Below, piece after piece: positions 28,481 through 49,308 of a stretch of DNA of 64,000 bases; the first letter of the stretch is position 1, and the number at the start of each line of letters is the position of its first letter. A model generated the notes under the pieces. That model saw only the letters and a list, made by a program, of their open reading frames with translations, did not search any database and had not been told where the DNA came from. The position numbers and the translations under genes are program-made. Location of the stretch: positions 62,001-126,000 of the forward strand of contig JASANG010001107.1 in the NCBI GenBank assembly GCA_030248215.1, written 5' to 3'. Source of the stretch: Enoplolaimus lenunculus (taxonomy: Eukaryota; Nematoda; Enoplea; Enoplida; Thoracostomopsidae).

Positions 28481-29647
28481 AAAGCGGGAACGCCCTACAT
28501 TATATCTTAGTCAGCCTTCCAGCACCGTGGTGAACATTGCTTTTAAGAATATAAAGATCGTTTTACGAAATAATTACTACCGATGGCTATTAGTAATCGG
28601 AAAACTGAGAAATCTGGCTTTCTATCAAATCACATTTGATGTGTTGGTGGCAGCAGCTAAACAATTACAACTGTTACACTATCTAACTAAAGAGAAAATT
28701 TATTTCTCAGGCCAAACAAGTCCTTTAACCCACTGTATGATTCCCTAACCAGGAACAAGGTATAAGCCGACATTAAATGCACACTAAAACAAAACGAACC
28801 AACGCTATATCAGACCTCTTCATCATTTGCCGTTTGAAGCATACAAATAATTATAAAATAAAAATAATGAGTTTTCTTTTATAAATATTATATATACACC
28901 TACAACTGTTCTGATCGACACAAACCCAATTCTTTATGACTTTAGAGCAAAGGCAAATAGCTGGACCTAAAAGCAAACGAATTAGGGGCATACTTACACA
29001 AGGTGGATACGAGAAAGAGAATATAATTTTCATGTAAAGAAATTTCTGGAGAAAAGGGAAAAAGCACATGTAAGGTTAAAATTCTTTGACTCGCTACAGA
29101 TGCTGACAAAACTTTGTTACATTGCTATACCCTGTTGAAGGGAAATCCTGGTTTTGAAACTATAAGAAATAGCCATTAACCAGTTTTGGCAAAAAACATG
29201 CGACATTTGGTGCCAAACGTTTGTATATACGGTCGCAAAGTCAAACGAAATCAGCTTTTGGTTAAACCGGGCATTAATTATACTGTTTGGCACGGTTAAG
29301 GTTTAGTCGGTTACAACAAATCTATTAAAAGTGCACGGCAGTCGCAATTGTAACTAAGCGTTGTAAGACATTTGGTCATAATCTTGCTAAAGTTTGCCTG
29401 ACCTTTATACCAACCAAGACATGAAACTGAAATAAAGCAGGCGTGCGGAACTGTATTTTTCTTGCTTCGGAATCCAAATTTTAGCCTACAGGTATTTCTT
29501 TGGTTCTGAATTGCAACCCCAGTTGGCTTTGGTTTCAGTTGGAGATTTAAACCTATGCATACTTTAATTGTCATTACAAAAAATTATGTAAAATTTTATA
29601 CTTAAATTTCCTTTTTTTGTTTCCTCGATTTTAATAATCACCCACTA

Positions 29648-30201
29648 TAGGGTGTATTAACGGATAGTAAAAATAACTGAAGCAGAAACGGATAGTAACC
29701 AATGACGGAAACGGAAATTCAAAACACATATTGAAGTAAAAATTTCAAAAATTTTTTATTTTTCTGCCAACACAATCGAGGCGTGTAAATATTCACCGGT
29801 CTATCAAAAAATATATAGAAACGATGGAGGATGCACCGAACCTCTGAAGATTTTGGACCAATTTCGTATTAATTTTCATTTCACTTGGAGCAGTTACAGC
29901 AAATTTGTAAAGAAAGATTAAGATATGGATAAGTGATTTACAGGGTACAACCGGAGGTGAAAAATACCAGAGCCGGAGGTCAACGGAACTTGCCGGAGAA
30001 GGAGGTGAGACAAAATTAGGTAGTAAAAATGACGGTTTAATTGGTCAATTTTAAACAATATCTGCAACATGTTGTTAAGTTGTTTCGTTTTACGCTAATT
30101 TTCTGCGAAATTTCGGAAATTCTTCTGTTGGTTCTATAACGGAACCGCAAACGGATACCAATTTATATCGGAAACAGAAACGGATATCCGGTTACACCCT
30201 G
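29648..30201. mobile_element. hAT-type element of the ACGGATA group, mosaic
   Basis: Right end CGGATATCCGGTTACACCCTG and left end TAGGGTGTATTAACGGATAG are inverted; AACGGATA occurs repeatedly. At 29942 a CAGGGTACAACCGGAGGT element is inserted or fused, ending near 30130. Confidence 0.5.
29942..30130. mobile_element. Partial CAGGGTACAACCGG-group MITE
   Basis: Begins CAGGGTACAACCGGAGGT and then runs as the inverse of the right part of 9663-10008 (TAGTAAAAATGACGGTTTAA). Its other end is missing. Confidence 0.5.
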
Positions 30202-30227
30202 CCACTCACACAAATTATCATTTCTGA

Positions 30228-30234
30228 TTTTATT
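30228..30234 (-). terminator. Poly(A) signal AATAAAA of the candidate small gene
   Basis: AATAAAA on the minus strand, 29 bp downstream of the stop codon at 30263. Spacing is what a very compact transcript would have. Such hexamers are common in AT-rich DNA. Confidence 0.3.
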
Positions 30235-30262
30235 CAGAAGATCAATATTGTCAGCGAGAAAC

Positions 30263-30460
30263 CTATAATGTTTTTCTGAAATGTAGGAGAGCCAGAGCGG
30301 CGATAGCAGGAACAGCGGAATAGCGGGGACAACAGAACAGCCGAATCAACAGGAGGAGGACAGCAAATACAGTGATTCGATAGATCCCTAAAAGGAGTTG
30401 AAATGGTTTTAGTATAGTATAAAGCGCGAAATCTAGCTTAGGATACTCGTCGTAATCCAT
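30263..30460 (-). CDS. Candidate small membrane protein, 65 aa
   Basis: Seen: an ORF beginning MDYDEYPKLDFALYTILKPF with start context GCTACCATGG (good Kozak match), a hydrophobic stretch at about residues 28-45 (YRITVFAVLLLLIRLFCC), and a stop at 30263-30265. A minus-strand AATAAAA lies at 30228-30234, 29 bp past the stop, and an X-box-like palindrome lies 103 bp upstream of the ATG. The final 20 codons come from a pyrimidine-rich stretch and contain two possible splice acceptors (CTTTTAG, TTTCAG), so the real protein could instead be spliced. No family recognised. That it is a gene is inferred from start, stop, signal and upstream motif together; each alone is weak. Confidence 0.35.
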   Translation of the reverse strand: MDYDEYPKLDFALYTILKPFQLLLGIYRITVFAVLLLLIRLFCCPRYSAVPAIAALALLHFRKTL

Positions 30461-30562
30461 GGTAGCAAATCGATTTCTTCACATGAGCACGTAACGGCAC
30501 ACACTACTTTGGTGCGTCATACGAACTCAACTTCATGCGCATATTTTTAATCAGCTCGTTTG

Positions 30563-30576
30563 GTTACCCTAGTAAC
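30563..30576 (-). promoter_or_regulatory. X-box-like palindrome GTTACCCTAGTAAC
   Basis: The 14 bp are two inverted half sites GTTAC/GTAAC with a four-base spacer, fitting the RFX X-box consensus except for one spacer base. It lies about 100 bp upstream of the candidate small gene at 30263-30460. RFX factors drive ciliary genes through such sites near the start. The degenerate consensus occurs by chance several times in 64 kb, so position and symmetry are the only support. Confidence 0.35.
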
Positions 30577-30734
30577 ATTTTTGAAATTGTGACACCCCCA
30601 ATTAATCAATGTGCCTCAGAAATAGTTAAATAAAAATGACTTTTCATGCAATCGTTTCAACTGGATGTCGCTTTTATTAAATTTAATTTCATGCCACCAT
30701 ATAAACTTTAATATAACTAAAAATGAAATTTATT

Positions 30735-31066
30735 CAAGCGTATAGAATATAACCGGAGGTCTGCCTTCGCCACAAAGTCGACCTCGAGCTCCGATAAAAT
30801 TTTTGCCGGAAGTTCCGGCAATTTCGGTAGTAAAAGTTTGCATCGTTGTACAAAGTTTATTTGTTTGACGCCTTTCTTTTTCACTTCTGGCATAGCTTTG
30901 AGGAAAAATTGGCGCGATGTCGTTAAAAAACGTAAAACCAAAACAAATAGCAACACATTACGGATATTTTCTATTAGCAAATTAGGCATCATTTTAACAA
31001 ACTAATGTCGAAATTAGTTTCCCTAAGCTCAGTTATTTCTCCTCCGGTTTAGTCCCTGCATGCGTG
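30735..31066. mobile_element. CAGGGTACAACCGG-group hAT-type MITE, TSD 6/8
   Basis: Element 30743-31058 (316 bp): eroded left end TAGAATATAACCGGAGGT, right end CCTCCGGTTTAGTCCCTG. Flanks CAAGCGTA and CATGCGTG match at 6 of 8. It lies about 170 bp upstream of the X-box-like site. Confidence 0.6.
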
Positions 31067-31136
31067 GTACGTAGAATCGAAGTCCATTTTACAACACAGC
31101 ATAAACAAAGAAATCCTTGAGTAATACCAAAATGTA

Positions 31137-31265
31137 CAGAACCAGACAGCAACAGTAGTAAAAGCATAGTCCAAAACCTAAAGCGTAAGAATGAGCTTTT
31201 ACCTAAGCCATAAAATTAGTCTAAAGCTTAAGCTCACTGTTGCAGTCCCGCAGAAAACCGTTCCG
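31137..31265. mobile_element. TTAGGC-family fragment, second family
   Basis: AACAGTAGTAAAAGCATAGT, AATGAGCTTTTACCTAAGCC and TAGTCTAAAGCTTAAGCTC are the family's interior; both ends are eroded. Confidence 0.5.
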
Positions 31266-31512
31266 ACTCTAAATCTCTACTTTGGCAAATACTACAAAAT
31301 TAAAAAAAAATCGTCAAGAACGTTAATACTGAAATTATAAATAAAATTCGTTACAATGCAAGCAAAAACATCCTACAAAAATTTAAAAACCGAAGGACAT
31401 CAGTTTACAACGCTCAATTAACCAAATAAACATTAAACGTTTATTTGAGTACCACATACACAATTAAAAATAATGAATAAGACGAAATACATGGCTCAAT
31501 TATTTTCCAAAA

Positions 31513-31518
31513 CTTTAT
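31513..31518 (-). terminator. Possible enolase poly(A) signal
   Basis: AATAAA on the minus strand about 410 bp past the enolase stop codon. No closer canonical hexamer was seen, though other distal ones exist. Confidence 0.3.
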
Positions 31519-31924
31519 TTCGACATAAAGGAGTAAATCAGAGGCGAATTTATGACGAGTAAAAATCAAATGGCTATCTCACTACATAATCTGGAAAAAT
31601 ACTTTATCTAATATGCAAAATAGCGCATCGCACGAAAAACATACAAAAATGTAATAAACACAAAAACGACTATTAGAAAACTAGTGCAACATTAATGATC
31701 ACAATTCATGCAAATAAGCAACGAAGAGGCTGGCGCTTGATACAGACGTTAATCAATAACTGTTAATTTGAACTGACGTATTATCAACTCAGCTTATTCT
31801 TGTTATAAACTAAAAAAATATTCCGGACCACTAATGTAATTTACTAGCGCTAGCCTCCAACACCGATAATGAACTATACTTAGCAAATTATCTTATACTA
31901 ACAGCCCCGGTATCACTGATTAAT

Positions 31925-40940
<9,016 letters not shown>

Positions 40941-41329
40941 TTCTATTACGTTAGATAGATAACTTATATGTATAAATCGCAAGAGCGAATTCTCCAATAT
41001 GCAATGACACTATAATTACCAATTTTATTACAAAATTGATACACTCATAAAGATATTTTATAAGCCTACATATCTAACTTTGACTTTCACGCATATCGAT
41101 ACTAGACAGATATAATCTAGAAGTAGGGATAGAGTGTTCGCTTAAGGGTCCGTAGGCTGACTGTTTGATCACCGCTTTGGAAGCCCACGTTCCCACTACT
41201 TAGTAATAATGTCGAAAGTCCCGGTTCCTACCTAGAGTGACACCGGGACTTCAGACCTTGTAGCTAAATACGCACTGGAAAAGCGGGTTACGAGTATTTG
41301 CAAACTAGCGGCTTATCCGTACACTGCCG

Positions 41330-41590
41330 GCTGTCCAGAATTCACGGTCGGGACGACTCCTTTTTCTGAAGTACTGCGAATATACATAGTTTTTCTCCTA
41401 AATTTCCCCGAAACATACGGCCACGCCGGTAAACTAACCTCGGACCTCTCGCTCAGAGTCAAGCGCGCTACCCACTACACCACACGGCCCATATCATAAT
41501 TTCCTCTGGTGCTATATGTGCACGAGTAAGTATGTGTCTTAACATTACACACTCTGCACATACACAAGCTACCCACACCGGCAAGCATAC
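41330..41590 (-). mobile_element. tRNA-derived SINE, copy 3
   Basis: Aligns along its length with 430-705: the GTCGGGACGAC body, the AATTTCCCCGAAACAT linker, a tRNA-like head (about 41410-41490) and the TATATGTGCACGAG flank. The head is more eroded than in copy 1. It lies about 0.4 kb upstream of the enolase start. Confidence 0.65.
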
Positions 41591-42269
41591 TATATAGTGC
41601 AATGCATTTTGTATCTACACACGGACAAGCATGTCGCACAAGCTTACATGTAGCACCTATAGTTAGTTTGTGACAGGTTTTCAAACAAACCAATTGCGTG
41701 AGCTGATGACCTCAAATATCGCTCGCTGCTAGACTCGATTGTTTGTGACAAACGTGCGATATTTCAAAGTTCTCCGTTGGCTGGTTCAAAATTTAAAAAA
41801 CATATCACCAACTAGTAATATTTGCTACACGCCAGTGCCAGCGAAAGCGCCGTCGAACCATCTTTCAAGTAGAGGTACGACACCCTTGAGTGCAGCCCTG
41901 GCAAACTAAATTTTTTCCCGTTCGATGAGAGCAGTGAAACATCATGTTGGTGACCCCTCGGACCTGTTTGGAGCCTGAGTATACTAACGCCACCTGCTAC
42001 ACATAGTCAACGATTTCAGCACATAACGCCACAGTCAAATATAGCCTAGAAACAACAAACATTTAAAATCTTTTTTCCCATTTAGAGAAATGAAAACTTC
42101 AGAGAAATGTTCACCCGCTAGCTATGTAGTTTACCGGATTCCTCAAAAATAAGCAGTAACAGCAACGAACCACCAAAATTTTAAATAACATACACTAAAT
42201 GTAAAAACTGCGTTGTACGTTAAAATTATTGGTTTTCTAGTTTTGATTAAATTGAATTTGGCGTCAAAT

Positions 42270-42660
42270 TATGCGCAAAGTCGAGCAGTTTTTACTATAC
42301 GAGAGTCGAGCAATTTTCACTATACGATTGCAAGTTCCATCATCCCACGTAAAAAGTACTTCACCTCCGGCAAGTTTTCTTAAGCTCCACTCAGGCTCTA
42401 AGGGTACACGTGAAAGCAAGCATTGAAAATTTTTCACTTTTCCCGTTTTCCGAACCTCACCTACACCTCTAACTTTCCCTCAGCACCAAAAGGAATCATA
42501 TACCTAGGCTTGAATTTTCCACCTTTCCACCTTTCTTGTTTTCCAAACCGAACCGCACATCCCTAATTTCCAGCCAATTCAATCAAACTGGTCCTTCGTT
42601 ATCAGACCTAGAGAATACCTATAGGTTTAACTTTCTCGAACTTTTTCTCACATGCCCAAA
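42270..42660. mobile_element. Patchwork of eroded hAT-like fragments
   Basis: TCACCTCCGGCAAG, two copies of AAAGG(A/T)ATCATA(T/C)ACCTA followed by GCTTGAATT, and the inverted CAAACCGAACCGCACATCCCT tip typical of hAT ends. Not resolvable into full elements. Confidence 0.35.
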
Positions 42661-42685
42661 GGTATCATACACCTACGCTTGAATT

Positions 42686-42854
42686 GGCCCATGTAAAGAT
42701 CAGGGGCGAAAAGTTTTTCTGTAGCACTAGTATGGAATAAACTTAAGCTTTAGACTAACATTTTTGCTTGGCTATAGGCTTAGGCTTTAGGGGTAGGCTT
42801 CTGAGGGTTAAGAGTATGCTTTACTGTTCCGCCCCTGTTGTTTTATACATTGGC
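42686..42854. mobile_element. TTAGGC-cored second-family MITE, inverse orientation
   Basis: Starts GGCCCATGTAAAGATCAGGG, contains TATAGGCTTAGGCTTTAGGG, ends with TTCCGCCCCTGTTG and ATACATTGGC. No 8-bp duplication is visible. Confidence 0.65.
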
Positions 42855-43177
42855 AAAGGCAATTTTTAAAGTGTTAATATTGCAAATATTTCTCTACAAC
42901 GCAGCTTAAGCGATCCTTTGACACGCTTCAAGTCATTGCATTGGTAAAATTCCACATCATTTTTAAATCCGTACCTAATTTTGTTTCATTTCTAGCTTCG
43001 ACAAAATGGGTTGACCTTTGACTTCTTCAGTTTTTGTTCACCCCCGGTTGCACCCTAATTGCCAATTGTTGAATATTCCCTGGTTTGGGTAGGGAATAGA
43101 GATTTAGGTGAGGTTTGGAAACGAGGAAAAGTGGAAAAGTTAAACATAAAAGTTTTCTCTAGGTCTGGTAGGTTAGG

Positions 43178-43364
43178 GGCCAATGTTACTTTTAGGGCCG
43201 AAGCAGTAGATTAAGCGTATTCGTAAGCCTATTAAGCCTAAGCCTAAGCCTAAGTATAAGCCTAAGCCTAAGTTTAAGCCTAAGCAAAAATGTAGTCCAG
43301 AACGAAAACCTACCTATTTACAGACCCACCAGAAACCGGGACGGCCTTAAAAGTAACATGGGCC
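43178..43364. mobile_element. TTAGGC-cored GGCCAATGTTAC MITE, copy 3
   Basis: Ends GGCCAATGTTACTTTTAGGG and AAAAGTAACATGGGCC; its interior TAAGCC array is the longest of the copies. Target duplication not detected. Confidence 0.72.
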
Positions 43365-43379
43365 CCAAAAAAACCAATT

Positions 43380-44070
43380 CATATGCCTCGGTCTAAGCCT
43401 AAATAGAAGTCTATCTCATTTACGGTCTAATCTATGCTTAAATTAAGCCTGCTTCTAAAAGCCTAAAGCCTCAGCCTAAGCCTGAACGTAAGTTTAAGAT
43501 TTAGCTCAAGAGACAATTAAGATTTCATCTATGTTTAAACCATTTCATAAAGCCTCAGTTTCAACCTAAAAGCCTGAACCTAAGTCTAAGATTTAGCCCA
43601 AGGGACATTTAAGATCTAACAAATACTCAAACAAAGCCAATTCATAAAGGCTCGGCCTTAGCCTAAATATAAGCCTGTTATTTACAGTCCAATATGTGCT
43701 TAAACCAAAGCCTGTTGTTAACGAATGAACCTAAACCAAAGCCCAAGCATAAGCCTAACGCTTAAACCTAAGCCTAAGTTTAACATTTAGGCCAAGGGTC
43801 ATTTAAGATCTAATCAATGTTTAATCCAAAGCCTATTCATAAAGCCTAGACCTAAGTCTAAACATAAGCCAATGATATTTGCGGTTTAATTTGTCCTTAA
43901 ACCAAAGCGTGCTCCTAAAACCTATGCCTAAACCAAAGCCCAAGCTTAACCATAAGCCTATTAAAGCCCACGATTTAGCTTAAGGGTCATTTAAGACTAT
44001 GTTTAAACCACTTCCTAAAGCCTCAGCCTCAGCCTAAGCCTAAGCCTAGCCTTAAGTATATGCCTAAACC
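43380..44070. repeat. Degenerate higher-order TTAGGC-derived array
   Basis: Runs of CCTAAGCC-like hexamers are interleaved with a recurring module GATTTAGCCCAAGGG(A/T)CATTTAAGATCTAA seen near 43500, 43590, 43783 and 43971, and with CCAAAGCC(T/C)(A/G)TTCATAAAG. This looks like amplification of a unit of roughly 90-190 bp followed by decay. Confidence 0.7.
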
Positions 44071-44071
44071 A

Positions 44072-44240
44072 GCCAATGTAAAAAACAGGGGCGGAACAGT
44101 ATTATAAGCATATTCCAAAGCCTAGGCCAAAGCCTAAAGCTGAAGCCCAAGCGTAGGAATGAGCATATTCCTACGCTTAAAATTAAGCCTAAGTCTGAGC
44201 CGTAAAATACCTAAGCGTAAGACTAAGGCACCCCTAAAAT
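44072..44240. mobile_element. TTAGGC-cored second-family MITE, right end lost
   Basis: Starts GCCAATGTAAAAAACAGGGG then CGGAACAGTATTATAAGCATATTCC, the family signature; decays into TAAGCC-like sequence continuing to about 44370. Confidence 0.55.
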
Positions 44241-44679
44241 CTACATCCAAACTTACGACAGATTTTACGGATAAACTCTTATTTCTAAAACTAAGCCTAA
44301 GACGGTGCCTTGCCTAAGCCTAAATCTAATCTTGAGCCAGACAATAGCCTCATCATTAACTTACGCCTAAGCCTAAGCACAAAAATTTTCTTGCAATGTA
44401 TTTCATTGAAATCACTAAATACTGAAATCTCAGAAAAGCTACGAATTTTTTAGCTTGGGCGGTGAAATTTCGAGACGGCAGTAAAGTAAGCACCAAAAGT
44501 AGTTCGAAAAGGAAGAGCAACCGGACAAAAATATCTTAAAATTACTACGCTTATTAAATAGCTATAGCTTAAATCTGATCCTCAGCGACAGGTAGCATAA
44601 ACTTTCGAGACCGATTCCTCACACAACTGCATATCTTTGCAATTCGATTTGCAATAGCAAGAATACTCCAAAAACTAGG

Positions 44680-44791
44680 GCACATTTAGTTTTAACAGTA
44701 GTAGAAGCATACTCTTAAGTCTAAACATAAGCGCAGCTTTTCCAATTGCAGTCCCGCAGGAAAACGTTGCCCCCAGATCTTTACATGGGCC
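44680..44791. mobile_element. Short TTAGGC-cored second-family MITE
   Basis: AACAGTAGTAGAAGCATACT, an eroded TAAG core, and a good right end CCCAGATCTTTACATGGGCC. The left tip is degenerate. Confidence 0.55.
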
Positions 44792-45212
44792 TTTTGAAAC
44801 AACTCTTTAATGTATTTTTAAATGAAAACAATATTTCTAACATTTACCTAGATCCGACGGAGGTTTGTGCTCTGCTTACACTTAAAACTAATTACTGCCT
44901 TAAATTAGGCGTCTAAAGATTACTCTTTCCAACGCTGTGGAAATTTTAAATTTAATTTATTTCAAGGACGACACTACTTAGATTTAAATAATGACAACAC
45001 TCGAAAACAATGCAACCCGCCGTTTCTTGATGTTTTCTTGGTTACCGTACTAACCGACGTGCATCCAAAAATGATCTGATTTAGAAAATTTTGGTATATT
45101 TGAGCTTCTCATGACATCATCTGATCATATGACATTTAAATCTAAATTTTTTGAAAAATACAGTCAACACAACGGTACACGCTTGCGCACAGAAGGACCC
45201 GTTTGGTATATA

Positions 45213-45413
45213 TTTTAATGGGCCCATGTATAGAACACGGCCGGAACAGTAGTATAGGCATATTCCTAAGCCTAAGCCTAAGCCTATGCGTATGGATGAG
45301 CCTATTCCTAAGCCTAAGCCTAAGCAAAAAAATTAGTCTAAAGCTTAAACTGACTCTATTATAGCCCGTTCGAAAAACGATCCGACCCTGTTCTATACAT
45401 GGGCCGTTTAATG
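45213..45413. mobile_element. TTAGGC-cored second-family MITE, best copy, TSD 7/8
   Basis: Element 45221-45405 (185 bp). Ends GGCCCATGTATAGAACA and TGTTCTATACATGGGCC are perfect 17-bp inverted repeats. The interior has two runs of CCTAAGCC. Flanks TTTTAATG and GTTTAATG match at 7 of 8. Confidence 0.88.
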
Positions 45414-45714
45414 CAACTTCCCTTGTATACGCCCGTATCTACTAAAAACTTTAGTTTCGTTTCAGAACAAATTATACAATAAAAAATAATGCAAAATTAT
45501 AACAAACATAGACAAATATGATATGCGCCGCAACATGGAGTACAAAATTGTTTTAGATTTACTGCATGATTCTTTCAAATAAAAGACATTGCAACAAAAC
45601 AACACATACAAAAAAGATAAGAGTACCAACAGTAAATTCGTAAAGTACTCCACGCTTAATTTTTAATATTTTCAGTAATCACAAATGTAAATTGATTCAG
45701 AAACAGCGTCGCAG

Positions 45715-46160
45715 TATAGTGACCCGAAAGAGGGGGGACCGATATTCATTTGGTCTCTCCAGAGGGTACCTCCCTTGTTATTCAGTTACGGACTGTTATT
45801 TATTTTTAACCCACCCTCCGCCACCCTTCGTTACTGATATATATCCGGTACTACAACTATCAGTTGAATTAAACGTTTGTTTGCCTTGCGTCATTAGCTT
45901 GAGCAATCATGCAAGGTTATACTTACGAATGTACTTTCAAAATTTAAGTACGCTTTAAAGATTCGAACTCAATTTTATTTGGTCCTGACGTCATTTATGC
46001 ACTACAATTACGAAATCACTGACCTTCACGGACTCTAATTAGGATTTATGGACTCCATCCGCTTACGGACTCTTATTAGGGATACGAACTCCTATTGATT
46101 GGGTCTCAAAATGGGGACCCCCTCTTATTACCCCACACCCTTTTATCCGGGTCGCTACAG
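45715..46160. mobile_element. GTGACCCGAATAA-family element, full length
   Basis: About 440 bp. Left end TAGTGACCCGAAAGAGGGGG, right end TTTATCCGGGTCGCTACAG, inverted. CAGTA occurs directly at both outer edges and could be a 5-bp duplication or part of the end. No coding sequence. Related pieces at 10618, 13908, 16416 and 51700. Confidence 0.7.
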
Positions 46161-48171
46161 TAATAGCGCTCTGTACAAAACCTACTGAATATATTATATA
46201 CCAACTGCACATACAAGTATAGCGTGACGTGAGTTTCAATTGTATCGTCACCCCGAAACCATTCAGGCAATTTAGGCATTGAATCCTGAAGATTAGGTAG
46301 CTTTTAAAACACTGCAAAGTTTTAGTATTGACTGCTCTAAACTTCAATTAATTATTCAACAGCAGAAAATTTATAAAAAACAGACGCGTAAAATATCTTG
46401 CATTAATTTTTATCGAAATCAACGAATTAAGTAACGTTTACAAATCACATCACAACAAACTGACTAAATTAACTACAGATAAGGTTTACTTTCGTTCGGC
46501 CAACAGTAATTTAGATACCGTTTTATGTGTTGTTTGCAACGGGTATACATTTTTTGACCTGTATAATCCAGCAGGCTATAGACAAGCTATAAGATTCTTT
46601 TTGCACGTTACTTCAAAAATTTCAAAAACGCATGTATACCCTGCCCCAACAAAAAATGCAAATTCGCGTCAAATTTGACTGTTAGCCGAATGAGATGTGG
46701 GTTGCATGAAAGTACACAATACAGATAATACAACAGTAACTATATGAGGCGTGGTGCATTCAGAAATTTAACTGTAATTTGTCAAAAAAACTTAGACTGA
46801 TACCTTCTGGTAAATCGAAATTCTCGTTTGAAGTTCTTTACAACGGATTGTTTCCGCAATGCTAGCCCTCGCTTCAACCGTTGTATATACACAGACCAGC
46901 CTACGAAACCAGTTAAAAGCCGTTCATAACGGCAGCTTACCCTTTATCAGGCATTCCTCATTGAAAAACTCAGATACCAGCCGGCCTTGCTCGCAAATTG
47001 CCAGCAGAGATCGCAAAATTTCCAAAAAGGACATTCAAATTTTCCACATATAACAATTCTTTTAAATTTCCAACATATGACAATAATTTCATATTACCAT
47101 ATATTACAGCTCTTTTTAATGCTGCCGAAAATACATCGGTGAATGCAAGTGGCGCTTCCGGCATAGTTGCGGCCCTGACACCAATAAATTGCGGATCCAG
47201 TACTTTCAGTTAAGTGGCATTCGTGACATAATTGGCTCGAAAAACGACAACACCAGCAGCTATTACTAAAATTTTAAATTGACAAAAAACACAAATTAAA
47301 TCATACTCAACCTGAAAACAAATACGCATGTAAAAAAGCAAGCGAACTAGAAAGTGCTTTTGCGTATATGAAGAAGTGCAGTTAAAATATACAAAATAAC
47401 ATAAAAACGATATGCAGGATCAATACTCAAACGAAACATGACAAATTCAATTAAAATGAGAGTAAACGCCAAACAAGGGCGTAGCCAAGATTTCGCAACA
47501 GTGACGCTCGTTTCAATACTAATTTACCTGACCCAAAAAAGATCGAACAATGCTTCAAAAAGTAAAAAAAATCATCTTTTCAACACACTTGTGAACGCTC
47601 ATACATCAGTCAGACAGCCCAGTTTATATATATAGTACGGTACTTTATCGGTGAAAAAATGAATCTTTGTAGCTCAATTTATTTTCCCTAACCGGTATTT
47701 GTTAAAAAAATGGTTCAGTTTGACAAAGTAGAACAAGTTACTACTTCTCATAAACTCCGTTATTACATTTGGAAAATAAAATTTTTCCAAAGAGATCCAC
47801 GCACCCTATTTGCTCCTACGCGCGAACATACCTTGAACCATGTAACATCAAAGTAGATTTATTCCATTTACTTCAAAGGCACAACCAGAAATCAAACGAA
47901 TTTTAGTGAAAACATACAAAATTCGCAAAATACAATACAAAATTTATCACCATTATAAGTAGCATTTCACCAGGTAAAAATTATAGTTACAAAAACACAT
48001 ACGTGATTGCAGAAAATGAATAAAAAACGCTAAAATCTAAATTTAGCAGTTTAATTTGATGGTTTTCAAGGTAATTTCATCTATTCGTACATAAATATAG
48101 TAGCCAACCGTATAGGAATCAAGAAGGTCATATTTCAATGGTTAGCTGAGACTAGTTGATTTACACACGAC
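46160..48171. other. Nothing recognised
   Basis: AT-rich sequence with only short ORFs and no repeat or RNA gene that I can identify. Confidence 0.4.
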
Positions 48172-48370
48172 CAGGATACAACCGGAGATCTGCTTTTGGT
48201 TTCGGCAAAAAATCGACCTCGGAGGTTCCGGCAATTTCGGTAGTAAAAGTATGCAAAATTTTGCAATAGTTATTTGTTTTGTGCGGTTTTTTCAGCTTTT
48301 GGTACAATTATGAGGAACAAATACGCTCACCGGCTACGGTATTTTTCACGTCACCTCCGGTTGCACCTCG
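48172..48370. mobile_element. CAGGGTACAACCGG-group MITE, eroded
   Basis: CAGGATACAACCGGAGATCT, then CGGCAATTTCGGTAGTAAAA as in 30743-31058, ending CACCTCCGGTTGCACCTCG. Flanks CACACGAC and CATGTGAC differ only by transitions. Confidence 0.55.
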
Positions 48371-49094
48371 CATGTGACCTACGGAAATATCTCGTTCTGT
48401 TTCGCATTCTAAACCTAAACCAAGTTCTTGGCGCTACCGGTGCTTCCACATTCCAGAGACTTCTAAATGTCAACCTAACGACACAAAGAAAAATAATCAT
48501 GCATATAGACATAATAATTAGGTTTACAAAGCATTACTTAGGTACAACGTAATACTTTAGAATATGCTACGTAATTACTTAACCATTTTGTTGTTTTTAA
48601 AAGCGTGCCTAAGTTACGTAAATACTTAAGTCGCTGACTAAATTTGATGTATTACAAATTTACAGCGGTAGGTTACTTAAATCATATAAGGATACCTTTC
48701 ATACCGTGGTGAAATTAATGTCGGAATATTAATAACAGTACACATCAGCTGTAACGCGTGGTAGCGTGGATTTTAGTTGGATAGTGGGTGACCTTATGTA
48801 ACCAAATTTATGCTCTCTCTCTAGCTTCAACAGGGTTACTTTAGAACCTATTAAAATGTCTTTACTTTAGTACCCGTAAACATTCCGTTTCTTTTTGCCA
48901 AAAATCTCGGAATAGATATATCACTATTCAATTATCCCCTTAATAACACCGCTGATCTGTTAACTAAGATACTGTAAAAAATGTAGACAATTTACAATTT
49001 AGACCACAACATTCAACCGTCACATCTGGTATTAATCTCTGATACAATTACTAACAACCTTACCCGCACAACCATAATAAACATCAACGCACGT

Positions 49095-49257
49095 GTTGCA
49101 AACGACCCTACGACAACTCGTCGGCTGACAGCTCCTCAAGCCAAAAACTAAACCTAAGCATAACCCTAAGCCTAAGCATAATCCTAGGCGTAAGTCAAAT
49201 GGTAAGCGATTAATTGCCGGGTTTATAACATGTCAGGTTACGAAATGTCGTGATACC
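49095..49257. mobile_element. GTCG-rich element with TTAGGC core, copy 2
   Basis: Left ACGACAACTCGTCGGCTGAC, core CCTAAGCATAACCCTAAGCC, right ATGTCGTGATACC. It ends about 50 bp beyond the stop codon of the membrane protein gene. Confidence 0.55.
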
Positions 49258-49308
49258 GCTGCAAGTGGCATGTTACTACTTTACCAGTCTCACATTTTAA
49301 ACAAAATA

